A stretch of 64,000 nt of DNA from DASYKT01 sp035995185 (GCA_035995185.1 DASYKT010000041.1:1-64000); one strand, 5' to 3'. Shown: positions 8,418 to 16,834, numbered from the stretch's first letter. The notes: a model not told the origin generated them from the sequence alone. Numbers and translations are program-made.

Positions 8418-10091
8418 ATGCCCGAAGTTAAGTTTGGCTTAAAAAGCGAGCCTTCCATGCAGTTTAACAAGAGTAAAGATTTAATCGCGATTCGCACCTT
8501 TTCTAAAAAGCCTTTGACAAGAAGCCCAGTAGCGAACCCGGTATCCCGCGAGCTGTCAAAAAACATACCAGTCCTGACATTTCCTGAGGCCGGAGTAGAG
8601 GTATATAGAGTTCCGGAAAAAGGTTTGGAATTATTAGAAGGGTTGAAAGCGGAAGTTCGGGCATTACCCGATGTCCGTTTCGCAGGCGGAGTTTTTGTCG
8701 ATGCCCAATCGGGGGAACCAATAGTCTATACCGAAAACCTGTTCATTAAATTCGTAGACGCAAAGCCTGAAGAAGATTGCATAGCAGTTATAGTGAGCGC
8801 GGAACTGAAAATGAAAGAAAAATTAACCTACGCGCAAAATACATTCTTTGTCGGCGCTCCAGAAGGAAGCGGTGAAAAAGTTTTTGATATTGCTTTATCT
8901 TTACTGGAGCGCGAAGATGTGGAATATTGCCATCCTGAGATAATAAGAAGGCGGAGTCGCCGTGCCATTGCGCTTCAGCAATGGCACCTGAAAACGGTGG
9001 AACTAAATGGAAGGACGATTACAGCCAGTGCGAACGTGGAAAAAGCCCACGCAATTACCCAAGGCGCCGGTATCACCATTGCTGTCATTGATGATGGGAT
9101 CGATATCGACCACCTGGAGTTTCGCAGCGAGGGGAAAATAGTTAGCCCTAGAGACGTTACAAAAAATAGTTCCGATCCGAGACCCAAAGATACTAATCCT
9201 CGTTATCCGGACGATCACGGCACGGCTTGCGCGGGGGTTGCCTGCGCCGACGGAAAATTTGGGGCATCCGGGGTCGCGCCGCTAGCCAAGCTGATGCCAA
9301 TCCGAGAGGCCAGCGGCTTAGGTTCGAAGCAGGAGTCTGACGCTTTTCGCTGGGCGGCGGATAATGGCGCGGACATTATTTCCTGCAGTTGGGGACCCCA
9401 GGATGGTGATTGGTGGGATCCGACCGATCCCTTTCATCAGCAAGTTGCTCCGTTGCCCGTGAATATGAAATTAGCTATTGATTATGCAGTTAAGAAAGGA
9501 CGCGGCGGAAAGGGTTGCGTTATATTATTCGCGGCCGGGAACGGAAACGAAAGTGTCGATAATGACGGTTATGCAAGTTATGAAAAAGTGATCGCGGTTG
9601 CCGCCTGTAACGATACCGGAAAACGAAGCGTTTACAGTGATTTTGGGAAAGCGGTCTGGTGTTCTTTTCCGAGCGGCGATTTTGATGACCTACCACTCCA
9701 TCCTAAACCATTAACACCAGGAATTTGGACCACCGATCGCAGCGGCAGCCGGGGCTATAATGCGGGCGCGGAAGAGGCCGGTGACGCCGCGGGAAATTTC
9801 ACGAATAGTTTTTCCGGAACTTCCAGTGCTTGCCCGGGCGCTGCTGGGATCGCGGCTCTTATTCTGTCGGTAAATCCCGCTCTTAACTGGAGGGAGGTTA
9901 AGGACATCTTAAAAGGATCATGTGACCAGATCGATCCTGAAGGTGGAAATTACGTGAATGATAAGAGTGAGCTTTATGGTTATGGCCGGCTCAATGCGGA
10001 AACAGCGGTCAACCTGGCAAGGCCTAATCCGGCTGCTCTTAATAGGAGCTTACCTATCGGTCCACCGTTGGATCTTCGGAAAACCGGCTAG
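8418..10091 (+). CDS. S8 subtilisin-like serine protease without a signal peptide
   Basis: The catalytic triad is complete: D225 (AVIDDGIDIDH), H267 (DDHGTACAG) and S469 (FSGTSSACPG), with the oxyanion Asn375 (FAAGNGNES). The 557-residue protein has a 200-residue N-terminal region unlike a normal propeptide and no signal sequence or hydrophobic segment. It therefore looks cytoplasmic or non-classically exported. The layout of the catalytic domain resembles kexin/furin-like subtilases. A strong AAAGGAG precedes the start. Its base composition is lower in G+C than mtnA or glgP. Its last 38 bp overlap the 3' end of the convergent epimerase gene. Substrate unknown. Confidence 0.9.
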   Translation: MPEVKFGLKSEPSMQFNKSKDLIAIRTFSKKPLTRSPVANPVSRELSKNIPVLTFPEAGVEVYRVPEKGLELLEGLKAEVRALPDVRFAGGVFVDAQSGEPIVYTENLFIKFVDAKPEEDCIAVIVSAELKMKEKLTYAQNTFFVGAPEGSGEKVFDIALSLLEREDVEYCHPEIIRRRSRRAIALQQWHLKTVELNGRTITASANVEKAHAITQGAGITIAVIDDGIDIDHLEFRSEGKIVSPRDVTKNSSDPRPKDTNPRYPDDHGTACAGVACADGKFGASGVAPLAKLMPIREASGLGSKQESDAFRWAADNGADIISCSWGPQDGDWWDPTDPFHQQVAPLPVNMKLAIDYAVKKGRGGKGCVILFAAGNGNESVDNDGYASYEKVIAVAACNDTGKRSVYSDFGKAVWCSFPSGDFDDLPLHPKPLTPGIWTTDRSGSRGYNAGAEEAGDAAGNFTNSFSGTSSACPGAAGIAALILSVNPALNWREVKDILKGSCDQIDPEGGNYVNDKSELYGYGRLNAETAVNLARPNPAALNRSLPIGPPLDLRKTG

Positions 10092-11016
10092 TTTTCCACC
10101 AGTCGATGGTCTTAACCAAACCTTCTTCCAGATCGACGAGTTTTTCGTAGCCGAGCCATTCGATGGCGCGGCGGTTGTCGGCCTGGCTGTCTTTGACGTC
10201 GCCTTTGCGCGAAGGCTGGTAGTCGGCAGTAACGTCAGGTTTGCCGGTTATTTTTTTGACCGTTTCGAGCAGTTGGTTGAGAGTGATGCGGTCGCCGTTG
10301 GCCACGTTTAGTACTTCGCCGATGCCCTGGGTGGTCTGAGCTGCTTTGATGTTGGCGTCGATGACGTTGGCGATGTAGGTGAAATCGCGCGAGTGTTCGC
10401 CGTCGCCGTAGATAACGGGAGTTTCACCGGTCATCAGCGCGTGGATAAAACGCGAGATCACGCCCGAGTATTGCGAGCTCGGATTCTGCCGCGGGCCAAA
10501 GACATTAAAGTAGCGCAGGCAGAGCGTTTCCAGCCCGTACACATGCGCGTAGATGCGGCAGTAATATTCGCCCATCAGCTTGGCGCCGGCATAAGGCGAC
10601 ATCGGTTTCGGGGCCATCGTTTCGACCTTGGGCAGAACGGGCTGGTCACCATAAGCGGAGCTGGACGCGGCATAGATCAAACGGCGCACGCCCATATCTT
10701 TTGCGGCATTGAGCAAAGCAAAGGTTCCATTGACGCAAGCCTGGTGGGTTTCCTGCGGGTTGGCGACGGAGCGCGGCACGCTGGGCAGCGCCGCCTGGTG
10801 AAAAACAACTTCAACGCCTTCCAGAGCTTTTTTCAGCGCGGCCGGATCATTAAGGTCGCCTTCGACAAAATCAAAATCGCCTTTTATTTCTTCCAGATTT
10901 TCGCGAAAGCCCGTAACGAGGTTATCCAGAATACAGACGCCCGCGCCCCGCGCGATCAGTTCTTCGGCAAGGTTAGAGCCGATAAAACCGGCCCCTCCGG
11001 TAACTAATACTTTCAT
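10054..11016 (-). CDS. NAD-dependent UDP-sugar 4-epimerase (extended SDR, WbpP/GalE-like)
   Basis: A 320-residue extended short-chain dehydrogenase. The NAD-binding motif is VTGGAGFIGSNLAEEL, the catalytic Ser region is YAASSSAYGD, and the catalytic Tyr/Lys are in SPYAGAKLMGEYY. LPSVPRSVANP and YFNVFGPRQNPSSQYSGV are typical of UDP-GlcNAc/UDP-GlcNAcA C4 epimerases such as WbpP/TviC rather than plain GalE. The likely role is making a nucleotide sugar for surface polysaccharide. It lies on the same strand as ugd, but 2.9 kb of AT-rich accessory DNA separates them. The 3' end runs 38 bp into the subtilase gene on the other strand. Confidence 0.9.
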   Translation of the reverse strand: MKVLVTGGAGFIGSNLAEELIARGAGVCILDNLVTGFRENLEEIKGDFDFVEGDLNDPAALKKALEGVEVVFHQAALPSVPRSVANPQETHQACVNGTFALLNAAKDMGVRRLIYAASSSAYGDQPVLPKVETMAPKPMSPYAGAKLMGEYYCRIYAHVYGLETLCLRYFNVFGPRQNPSSQYSGVISRFIHALMTGETPVIYGDGEHSRDFTYIANVIDANIKAAQTTQGIGEVLNVANGDRITLNQLLETVKKITGKPDVTADYQPSRKGDVKDSQADNRRAIEWLGYEKLVDLEEGLVKTIDWWKTSRFSEDPTVDR

Positions 11017-11150
11017 ATTATATAAACAGTAAAATATTAAAAATTATTATCAATATTATCAATATAACAAAATTCCCAAGTTAAAAAGAAATAGCATAAA
11101 TTGTGGTTGTATGATATTACAAGTTAGCATAACTTGGTAAGCAGTAGGAT

Positions 11151-11993
11151 TTATAGTTGTAGCTTATATCCTCGTTCTTTTATTTTGGCGGGGAGATCTT
11201 CAAGGATGCGTTTTCCGATTGAAAAGCTGTCTCTTATCTTTCTTTCAAGTTCGATAGCTTCCTTTCTTGATTTGGGTGCGTGACTTACACTATTTCGATC
11301 ATTTGCAAAAGTTCGACAACTACCCAAAATTGGAATATCGATTATATCCTCCGCTATCAAGTCATCTATAAGATGACTTTGAGGTAAGTGTTTGGGAGGC
11401 TGGAATCTGGCAGACGTGAAAACCCCTTTCTTCTTTGCTTGTTTAGCAACGTTCAAGATTATACTTTCTACCACTTGTCCAAGCTTTTGAAGACCTACAG
11501 CAGGGTTGCCATCTTTCATGTAATGTTCGTAGGCGTCTGTTACCAACGGTTTTAAAGATGGTTTAAAAATTTTCGTGTCAATAGTGTCAATTCGTAAAGC
11601 TAGTGAAACTCCAGGATATTCAATTTCTCCATGATATTCTTCATCAATTCCAAGATAACCGATTCCCAAATTCTTTGATGATTTAATATCATTTTGGTAT
11701 TCAGTCAAAGACAAGTCGTTATTTTTAGGATACGCAACAATTATTCTTATTGGTTGCCCAGTTTGCACGATATCGGCAAACTGTACCTTAACAGAAACTG
11801 GAAGCGGTCTTTCGGCGACTTCACAGGCAATAAAGTGAGTTTTAGTTTTCCAATGCAGGGTAGGTTGTAGTGGTATTTCAGGAGTTATTTGTTGCTCAAC
11901 TATACCATCCGCAAGACCATAGCGAGTTTTGATTACTAAATTCGCAGCCTCTGCAAGTGTATGCAATGGGGATGGCAGTACTGTAAAGTGCAT
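11151..11993 (-). CDS. Unknown protein: degenerate restriction-endonuclease-like N domain plus HEPN-like C domain
   Basis: No named family is recognised. Residues 10-120 read like a PD-(D/E)XK fold: a helix (TLAEAANLVIKTRYG), then strands LHWKTKTHFIACEVAE and PIRIIVAYPKN, and the stretch KSSKNLGIGYLGIDEE typical of these nucleases. The catalytic Lys of ExK is replaced (EVAE), so this part may bind rather than cut. Residues 150-275 are helical and contain R233-N-S-V-S-H238, the Rx4-6H motif of HEPN ribonucleases. It is the last of three genes; its ATG overlaps the TAA of the ParB-like gene (TAATG). Strongly AT-rich. Function by inference: effector or sensor of a defence-type cassette. Confidence 0.6.
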   Translation of the reverse strand: MHFTVLPSPLHTLAEAANLVIKTRYGLADGIVEQQITPEIPLQPTLHWKTKTHFIACEVAERPLPVSVKVQFADIVQTGQPIRIIVAYPKNNDLSLTEYQNDIKSSKNLGIGYLGIDEEYHGEIEYPGVSLALRIDTIDTKIFKPSLKPLVTDAYEHYMKDGNPAVGLQKLGQVVESIILNVAKQAKKKGVFTSARFQPPKHLPQSHLIDDLIAEDIIDIPILGSCRTFANDRNSVSHAPKSRKEAIELERKIRDSFSIGKRILEDLPAKIKERGYKLQL

Positions 11994-12940
11994 TATCTTT
12001 CCAGTATCTCCTCAATAGCAATTTGCAAATCTTTTAAACTTTGTCTTATATCCTCGTCACTACGTTCCTCTTCCGTTAAATTTCGGATATACCGAAGTAC
12101 GTTAGAAAAGTTAGAAATAAGTTTCTTTTCATCGTAAAGAACTCCCACCGTAGTATTAAAAATATCTTCTATACCAGAATCGAGGCTATAAAAAATTTGA
12201 TTTAAAGCGTTAGCGGCATCTTCCTCAGGAAATTCTACATTCTTAGGAGAAGTAGCTAATTTGCCTATCATTCGGAAGTCAATCCTACTTTTAATTAAAC
12301 CCTGTTTGTATTTTCCTATTAAGTTATCTCGAACTTCGTCAATATTTCCGTTAAGTAAACCAGGAGCATTACGCTTAACGGTTTTTAACGCAGCTTCCAT
12401 TTCTATAAAGAAATCTTCGGTAAGTTTCTGTTTTGATTTTGGTTTTTCTAACTCAATTAATATTATTTTTTTAAATCGTTCGGGGAGTTCAATTAATAAT
12501 CGACATCGCCGAATTGTGCCTCTGTTAAGGCCCGTTTCTTCGCTAAGTTGAATTTCATTAGGTTCAATGCCGAATTTTTCGGTAAGCAGTTCAATTACTC
12601 GAGTTATTTTATTAGAAATAGTAAAAAGGTCCCATTGTTCCCTTAAAGCGTGAATATTGAACATCATTAGAAGATTGTTCAGGACACTAGGTTTAGATTG
12701 TATAATGGCTGGAATGGTTAAAAGGTTTAATTTTTTACTAGTTCGCCACCTCCTTTCACCATCAATCAGTACGTAACGACTGCCTTCTTGATACACTGAA
12801 ATGGGAACCTGAACCCCATATTTTTTTACTGAAATTAATAGATTATCCATTTCCTCCGGTCTAAATATAGTTCGCGGATTTTCAGGATTGGGATCTATAA
12901 GATCAACTCTTAATTGTTTAAGCTGTGCGGATGATTCCAT
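11993..12940 (-). CDS. ParB/Srx-fold N-terminal domain protein (ParB-like)
   Basis: The 315-residue protein has the ParB N-terminal signatures DPNPENPRTIF (residues 16-26) and GERRWR (61-66), the latter being the nucleotide/phosphate-binding loop of ParB CTPases. A helix-turn-helix follows (about 127-150, LSEETGLNRGTIRRCRLL), then a long helical C-terminal half of no known family. There is no ParA partner and no parS-like repeat nearby, so chromosome partition is unlikely. Its position 10 bp after an adenine methylase and overlapping the HEPN-like gene suggests a DNA-binding or specificity role in that cassette. AT-rich with codon use unlike the flanks. Confidence 0.85.
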   Translation of the reverse strand: MESSAQLKQLRVDLIDPNPENPRTIFRPEEMDNLLISVKKYGVQVPISVYQEGSRYVLIDGERRWRTSKKLNLLTIPAIIQSKPSVLNNLLMMFNIHALREQWDLFTISNKITRVIELLTEKFGIEPNEIQLSEETGLNRGTIRRCRLLIELPERFKKIILIELEKPKSKQKLTEDFFIEMEAALKTVKRNAPGLLNGNIDEVRDNLIGKYKQGLIKSRIDFRMIGKLATSPKNVEFPEEDAANALNQIFYSLDSGIEDIFNTTVGVLYDEKKLISNFSNVLRYIRNLTEEERSDEDIRQSLKDLQIAIEEILER

Positions 12941-12950
12941 CGGTTTTTTA

Positions 12951-13787
12951 TCAAGTACAATTAGTTATCAAATATTCAGAAATTTTTCTTCGTCGATTAA
13001 TATGACTAGTGATTGTGCTATGACGCTCTAATTCGTAATAATTTCCTATACCTTTGTAAAGGTTTAAGACACTGTCGTGTACAGCATTAGTTAATATAAA
13101 TTTCGCTTTTTTAATTTTTACTTCATTAATAAAATTAGCTAAGCGCTCTTGATCTTCCCAAGTAAAAATTTTTTGATTGTATTCAACAAAACCATTATTG
13201 TTATGTGCGACTGTGTATGGAGGATCGACAAATACTAAATCATTTTTCTCAATCTTATCCAGTCCTGTCATGAAATCTTTAGACTCTATACAAGCATTAG
13301 TTAACGCACGTTTAGCTGCCAAAAGGTTGAATTTATCGTAAATTGTTACGTTTGAATTATGGCCGTAAGGTACATTAAACTCTCCTTTTGTGTTTACACG
13401 ATAAATGCCGTTGTAACAGGTCTTGTTAAGAAAAATAAACTTGGCCGCATTGTAGAAAGGATCCGCGGAAACATTTGAGCGTAATTTGTAATATTCGGTC
13501 TCAATATTCCTAAACTTGTCCAAATGCAATATTACAGCGGACACAGACTTTTTAATTTGTTTATAAGTATTGATTAATTCGTGATTAAGATCTGACAAAA
13601 AGGACTCATTAGCAGGTCTAAGATAGAAAAATATAGCACCTCCGCCTAAAAAAGGCTCGTGGTAATTATTGAATTTTGAAGGCAGAAAACTGTTTAGTCT
13701 TGAATGTAGCCAAGTTTTACCTCCAGCCCACCTAATAAAAGGCTTTGGCGTAATATCAATTTGCCTGGCGCTAGTGTTTTTCTTCAT
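12951..13787 (-). CDS. D12-class (Dam-like) adenine-N6 DNA methyltransferase
   Basis: All hallmarks of the alpha-type Dam/DpnM family are present in 278 residues: the SAM-binding start FIRWAGGKTWL (18-27), EPFLGGG (44-50), the Dam-type NKTCYNGIYRVN (121-132), and the catalytic DPPY (188-191). Family members mostly methylate the adenine of GATC, so that site is the best guess. No restriction enzyme of a standard type is adjacent; instead the ParB-like and HEPN-like genes follow at 10 bp and by overlap. The gene is much richer in A+T than ugd, which lies 114 bp upstream, a sign of horizontal acquisition. Confidence 0.93.
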   Translation of the reverse strand: MKKNTSARQIDITPKPFIRWAGGKTWLHSRLNSFLPSKFNNYHEPFLGGGAIFFYLRPANESFLSDLNHELINTYKQIKKSVSAVILHLDKFRNIETEYYKLRSNVSADPFYNAAKFIFLNKTCYNGIYRVNTKGEFNVPYGHNSNVTIYDKFNLLAAKRALTNACIESKDFMTGLDKIEKNDLVFVDPPYTVAHNNNGFVEYNQKIFTWEDQERLANFINEVKIKKAKFILTNAVHDSVLNLYKGIGNYYELERHSTITSHINRRRKISEYLITNCT

Positions 13788-13901
13788 GGGAACGCGTACG
13801 CCAACTCTAATAAAGGCTAATGAGATGTTTTACATTTTAGAAAAACGTTACCAACCTTAGCCGACAACCTTAGCATACATTGATGTAAAGATAAAGAGTT
13901 T

Positions 13902-15200
13902 TTAACGCCCCACGCCGACGTATTCAAAACCAAGGTCGCGCATATCCTGCGGCTCGTAGATATTGCGCAGGTCGGCGACCTTGGGCGATTTGAGCAGGCC
14001 CTTTATCTTTTGCATGTCGAGCGCGCGAAATTGGTTCCATTCGGTGACGATGACCAGCGCGTCTGCGTCCTTGATAGCATCGTATTCGTCGGTCGCATAT
14101 TCGATATCCGGCAAGGAATGTTTGGCTTCATCCATCGCGACGGGGTCGAAGGCTTTCACCTTGGCGCCGCGTTTTTGCATTTCCCTGATGATGTCGGTCG
14201 CGGGCGATTCGCGCATGTCGTCGGTTTCCGGTTTAAAGGAAAGGCCCAGCACGGCGATATTTTTGCCGCTAAAATCTCCCACGAGCTTTTCGATCTTGGG
14301 GATCATTGCCATGCGCTGATGATCGTTGGCTTTGATCACGGCATCGACCACCGAAGTTTCCACGCCGAATTTATCGCCGACCTTGGTAAAAGCTTTTGTG
14401 TCCTTAGGAAAACACGAACCGCCGTAGCCCGGCCCCGGGTGCAGAAATTTGCGCCCGATGCGGTTGTCCATTCCCATCCCGCGCGCCACATCGTGCACGT
14501 CACAGCCGATCGCATCGCAGAGATTCGCTATCTCGTTAATAAAAGTGATCTTGGTAGCGAGAAAAGCGTTCGCCGCGTATTTGATAAGTTCGGCGGCCTC
14601 GAGCGAAGTGATCACGATCGGTGTTTCGATCAGATACAGCGGGCGGTAGAGGTCTTTCATCACGGCAATAGCATCAAGTTCGTTGCTGCCGATGACCACC
14701 CGGTCAGGGCGCATGAAATCCGTGATCGCGGCGCCTTCGCGCAGGAATTCGGGATTAGACGCAACGCCGAAATTGGTTTTGGTCTTCTGATGTTTTTCCA
14801 CGAATTCACGCAGCCACTTACCGGTTCCGACGGGCACGGTCGATTTGGTGACCAGAACCTTGTAACCGTTCATCGCCCCGGCGATATCGCGCGCGGCCGA
14901 TTCGTAGAAACTCATATCCGGCGAGCCGTCCTCTTTCGGCGGCGTGCCGACGGCGAGGAAAATCACCAATGCTTCCTCGACCGCTTGTTTGATATCGGTG
15001 GTGAAGTGAAGACGCCCGGCTTTATAGTTTTTCTCTACTATCTGATCGAGGCCCGGTTCGTAGATGGGTATTATTCCCTGATGAAGACGATTGATCTTAT
15101 TTTCATCGACATCGACGCAGGTAACTTCCACGCCGAATTCAGCAAAACAGGCCCCGGTAACAAGTCCGACGTATCCGGTGCCGATAACAGCAATATGCAT
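13902..15200 (-). CDS. ugd: UDP-glucose 6-dehydrogenase
   Basis: Ugd oxidises UDP-glucose to UDP-glucuronate, a precursor for polysaccharide. The 432-residue length fits. Visible motifs are the Rossmann loop AVIGTGYVGLVTGACFAEFG at the N terminus, the substrate loop FLREGAAITDFMRPDRVVIG, and the catalytic cysteine in GPGYGGSCFPKDTKAF. The second Rossmann-like domain begins at NIAVLGLSFKPETDDMRESP. It lies upstream of the methylase cassette and, beyond it, the epimerase, all on the minus strand; the two sugar genes may once have been adjacent. Confidence 0.95.
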   Translation of the reverse strand: MHIAVIGTGYVGLVTGACFAEFGVEVTCVDVDENKINRLHQGIIPIYEPGLDQIVEKNYKAGRLHFTTDIKQAVEEALVIFLAVGTPPKEDGSPDMSFYESAARDIAGAMNGYKVLVTKSTVPVGTGKWLREFVEKHQKTKTNFGVASNPEFLREGAAITDFMRPDRVVIGSNELDAIAVMKDLYRPLYLIETPIVITSLEAAELIKYAANAFLATKITFINEIANLCDAIGCDVHDVARGMGMDNRIGRKFLHPGPGYGGSCFPKDTKAFTKVGDKFGVETSVVDAVIKANDHQRMAMIPKIEKLVGDFSGKNIAVLGLSFKPETDDMRESPATDIIREMQKRGAKVKAFDPVAMDEAKHSLPDIEYATDEYDAIKDADALVIVTEWNQFRALDMQKIKGLLKSPKVADLRNIYEPQDMRDLGFEYVGVGR

Positions 15201-15260
15201 AAGTTATTAAGGTCCTAAAAAATTATTTAAAAATACAGTTTATTATAAAAGAACAAAATT

Positions 15261-15295
15261 TTGCGGGTCACGTGATAATTCTACGCGACCCGCAA
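15261..15295 (-). terminator. Probable terminator after the FecR-like gene
   Basis: Arms TTGCGGGTC and GACCCGCAA flank a 17-nt loop in the gap between the FecR-like gene ending at 15348 and the ugd start at 15200. On the minus strand the stem is followed by AAATTTTG, a weak T-run, so it probably ends the FecR-like transcript before ugd. Confidence 0.65.
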
Positions 15296-15347
15296 TGTTT
15301 TTCACTCGCTTCAAACAGCAAAAAGCAAGTCGAAGAGTTTTACCAAA

Positions 15348-16076
15348 TTAACGATTGGGGCTGACAACTATGGTGCCGCCTCCGGAAGTAACGTCAGTGC
15401 CACCGGTACTGCCAAAGAAAATGGCTGCTCCCGCGGCTCCTATCGCACCGATGATGATCGCGGCAAGAGCACCTGCTCCGAGACCGGCGATCGGGAAAGC
15501 TCCCGGGGTGCCGCCCGGACGTTTGCACGGCTGGCAGCCGCTCTGTTCCATATTGCCAGCGATGGAACCAGATCCGGCAGCTACTGCCTTGTCCGAACTG
15601 CCGCTTCTCATCGTCACCAATCCGGCGATCGTTTCAGCGTGAGTGTGCGAACATTCAACTTCAACATCAAACGTATTTGCCTGGGCAATGTCCCCAATGA
15701 TGGCAGCGTCTTTTGTAGTAACCGTCGCGGCCACGCCCGAAGCGTTGGAAACGCGCACTTTACCAGCGGAAAGAATTGCCACTATCGTGGAATCGCTAAA
15801 CTTCAATTGAACAGAAGAATCTGCCTGAAGTTCTACCCGGCCCAATTTACCGAGACTGACTACCGCGCTCGAATTGGCGCCGGTAGTGATGGTGCTATCT
15901 GAACCGATGGTTGAATTGACTGTAGTGGGGTTGCCATTTACGGTAACCTGTCCCGTAACGCTGATCTCAGCGGTCAAATCTTTCGGTGCGGCAATAGCCA
16001 CCATGGTAAAAACAGACCAAACGGCAAAAGTCGTAAGAATTGCTAATGATTTACGAGTCCAATTTTTGCCCAACAT
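15348..16076 (-). CDS. Exported FecR-like protein with C-terminal membrane anchor (paralogue 1)
   Basis: This 242-residue protein has a signal peptide (1-29), a beta-rich region of FecR type (about 35-150: VTVNGNPTTVNSTIGSDSTI, LGKLGRVELQADSSVQLKF), a short Cys-containing linker (CQPCKRPGG), one Gly/Ala-rich hydrophobic helix (about 197-225) and the tail GGGTIVVSPNR. The same architecture and nearly the same tail occur in the adjacent gene. AGGAGG lies 9 nt before the ATG. No sigma or TonB gene adjoins, so the usual FecR signalling role is not supported. It may be a surface or periplasmic structural protein. Confidence 0.75.
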   Translation of the reverse strand: MLGKNWTRKSLAILTTFAVWSVFTMVAIAAPKDLTAEISVTGQVTVNGNPTTVNSTIGSDSTITTGANSSAVVSLGKLGRVELQADSSVQLKFSDSTIVAILSAGKVRVSNASGVAATVTTKDAAIIGDIAQANTFDVEVECSHTHAETIAGLVTMRSGSSDKAVAAGSGSIAGNMEQSGCQPCKRPGGTPGAFPIAGLGAGALAAIIIGAIGAAGAAIFFGSTGGTDVTSGGGTIVVSPNR

Positions 16077-16162
16077 TATTATGTATCCTCCTGTATTAAA
16101 GCCTGTAAAGCTAAGTTTTCAATTATACTTGAAATGCAGTCAACTTCAAGGGAAGTTAGTAT

Positions 16163-16834
16163 TTATCTGCTGGGGCTGATCACGATACCGCCGCCGCCGA
16201 TGTTGACATCGTTGCTGTCGCTAAAAGCCGCCCATAAAATTCCGGTCGCCGCCGCTGCGAAAACTCCGCCCCAGACCCACCAGGCCGCTCCGCCTTTGTC
16301 GCATTCGAGAACGCCGTCTTTATCGGCATCTATGCAGACGCAGTCTTTTTTACCGTCGTTGTTGGAATCTCCCGAGCAGTCTTCGTAGTCGTCTTTGCTC
16401 TGTGCGGCATTTTTCGCATTCACCGTAAAAGTGTTGCCGGCCGTTTCAGAACTCATCGTTCCATTAACCGTGGTGATGGCCGAAGTCGTGTCGGCTGAAC
16501 CAATAACCGTGACCGAGCCGGCGGTAAGATTACCTGAGATCGAATTCTGGTCGAAATTGACCGTCAAACTTGAATTCGGAGCAAGTTCCACTTTTCCGAT
16601 CCTGCCTAAATTGATCGTGGCAGTAGTATTTTCGGGGGTGGTAATGGTGCTGGCGGAAAAAACAGAGCGTCCGGTTTGAGCAGTTTCACCATTGACTGTG
16701 ACAGTCGTTTTGCCGCTGACGATGAGCTCACCGGCAATTTTATCGGTACTGGCAAGGGCAACCATCGAATAGGTTACATATAGGGCGACAATTAAGCACG
16801 CAGAAAGTGCTTTACGAGACAATTTGCTGTTCAT
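16163..16834 (-). CDS. Exported FecR-like protein with C-terminal membrane anchor (paralogue 2)
   Basis: This 223-residue protein is a diverged tandem duplicate of the next gene. It has a signal peptide (1-29), a FecR-type beta region (TTVTVNGETAQTGRSVFSAS, LGRIGKVELAPNSSLTVNF), and a DxDxDG-like calcium-type stretch (SGDSNNDGKKDCVCIDADKD) rich in Asp and Cys. One hydrophobic helix (AAWWVWGGVFAAAATGILWA) and the tail GGGGIVISPSR follow. The Asp/Cys segment is absent from paralogue 1. AGAGGAG precedes the ATG by 5 nt. The 86-bp gap between the two genes suggests cotranscription. Confidence 0.75.
   Translation of the reverse strand: MNSKLSRKALSACLIVALYVTYSMVALASTDKIAGELIVSGKTTVTVNGETAQTGRSVFSASTITTPENTTATINLGRIGKVELAPNSSLTVNFDQNSISGNLTAGSVTVIGSADTTSAITTVNGTMSSETAGNTFTVNAKNAAQSKDDYEDCSGDSNNDGKKDCVCIDADKDGVLECDKGGAAWWVWGGVFAAAATGILWAAFSDSNDVNIGGGGIVISPSR

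Noticed and set aside
11993..12940. Chromosome-partition ParB
   Set aside because: No ParA gene and no parS-like sites nearby, and the methylase context and AT-rich composition point to an accessory role.
14010..15218. 402-codon open frame opposite ugd
   Set aside because: Antisense shadow of a firmly identified gene; His/Arg/Phe-rich composition is typical of such shadows.
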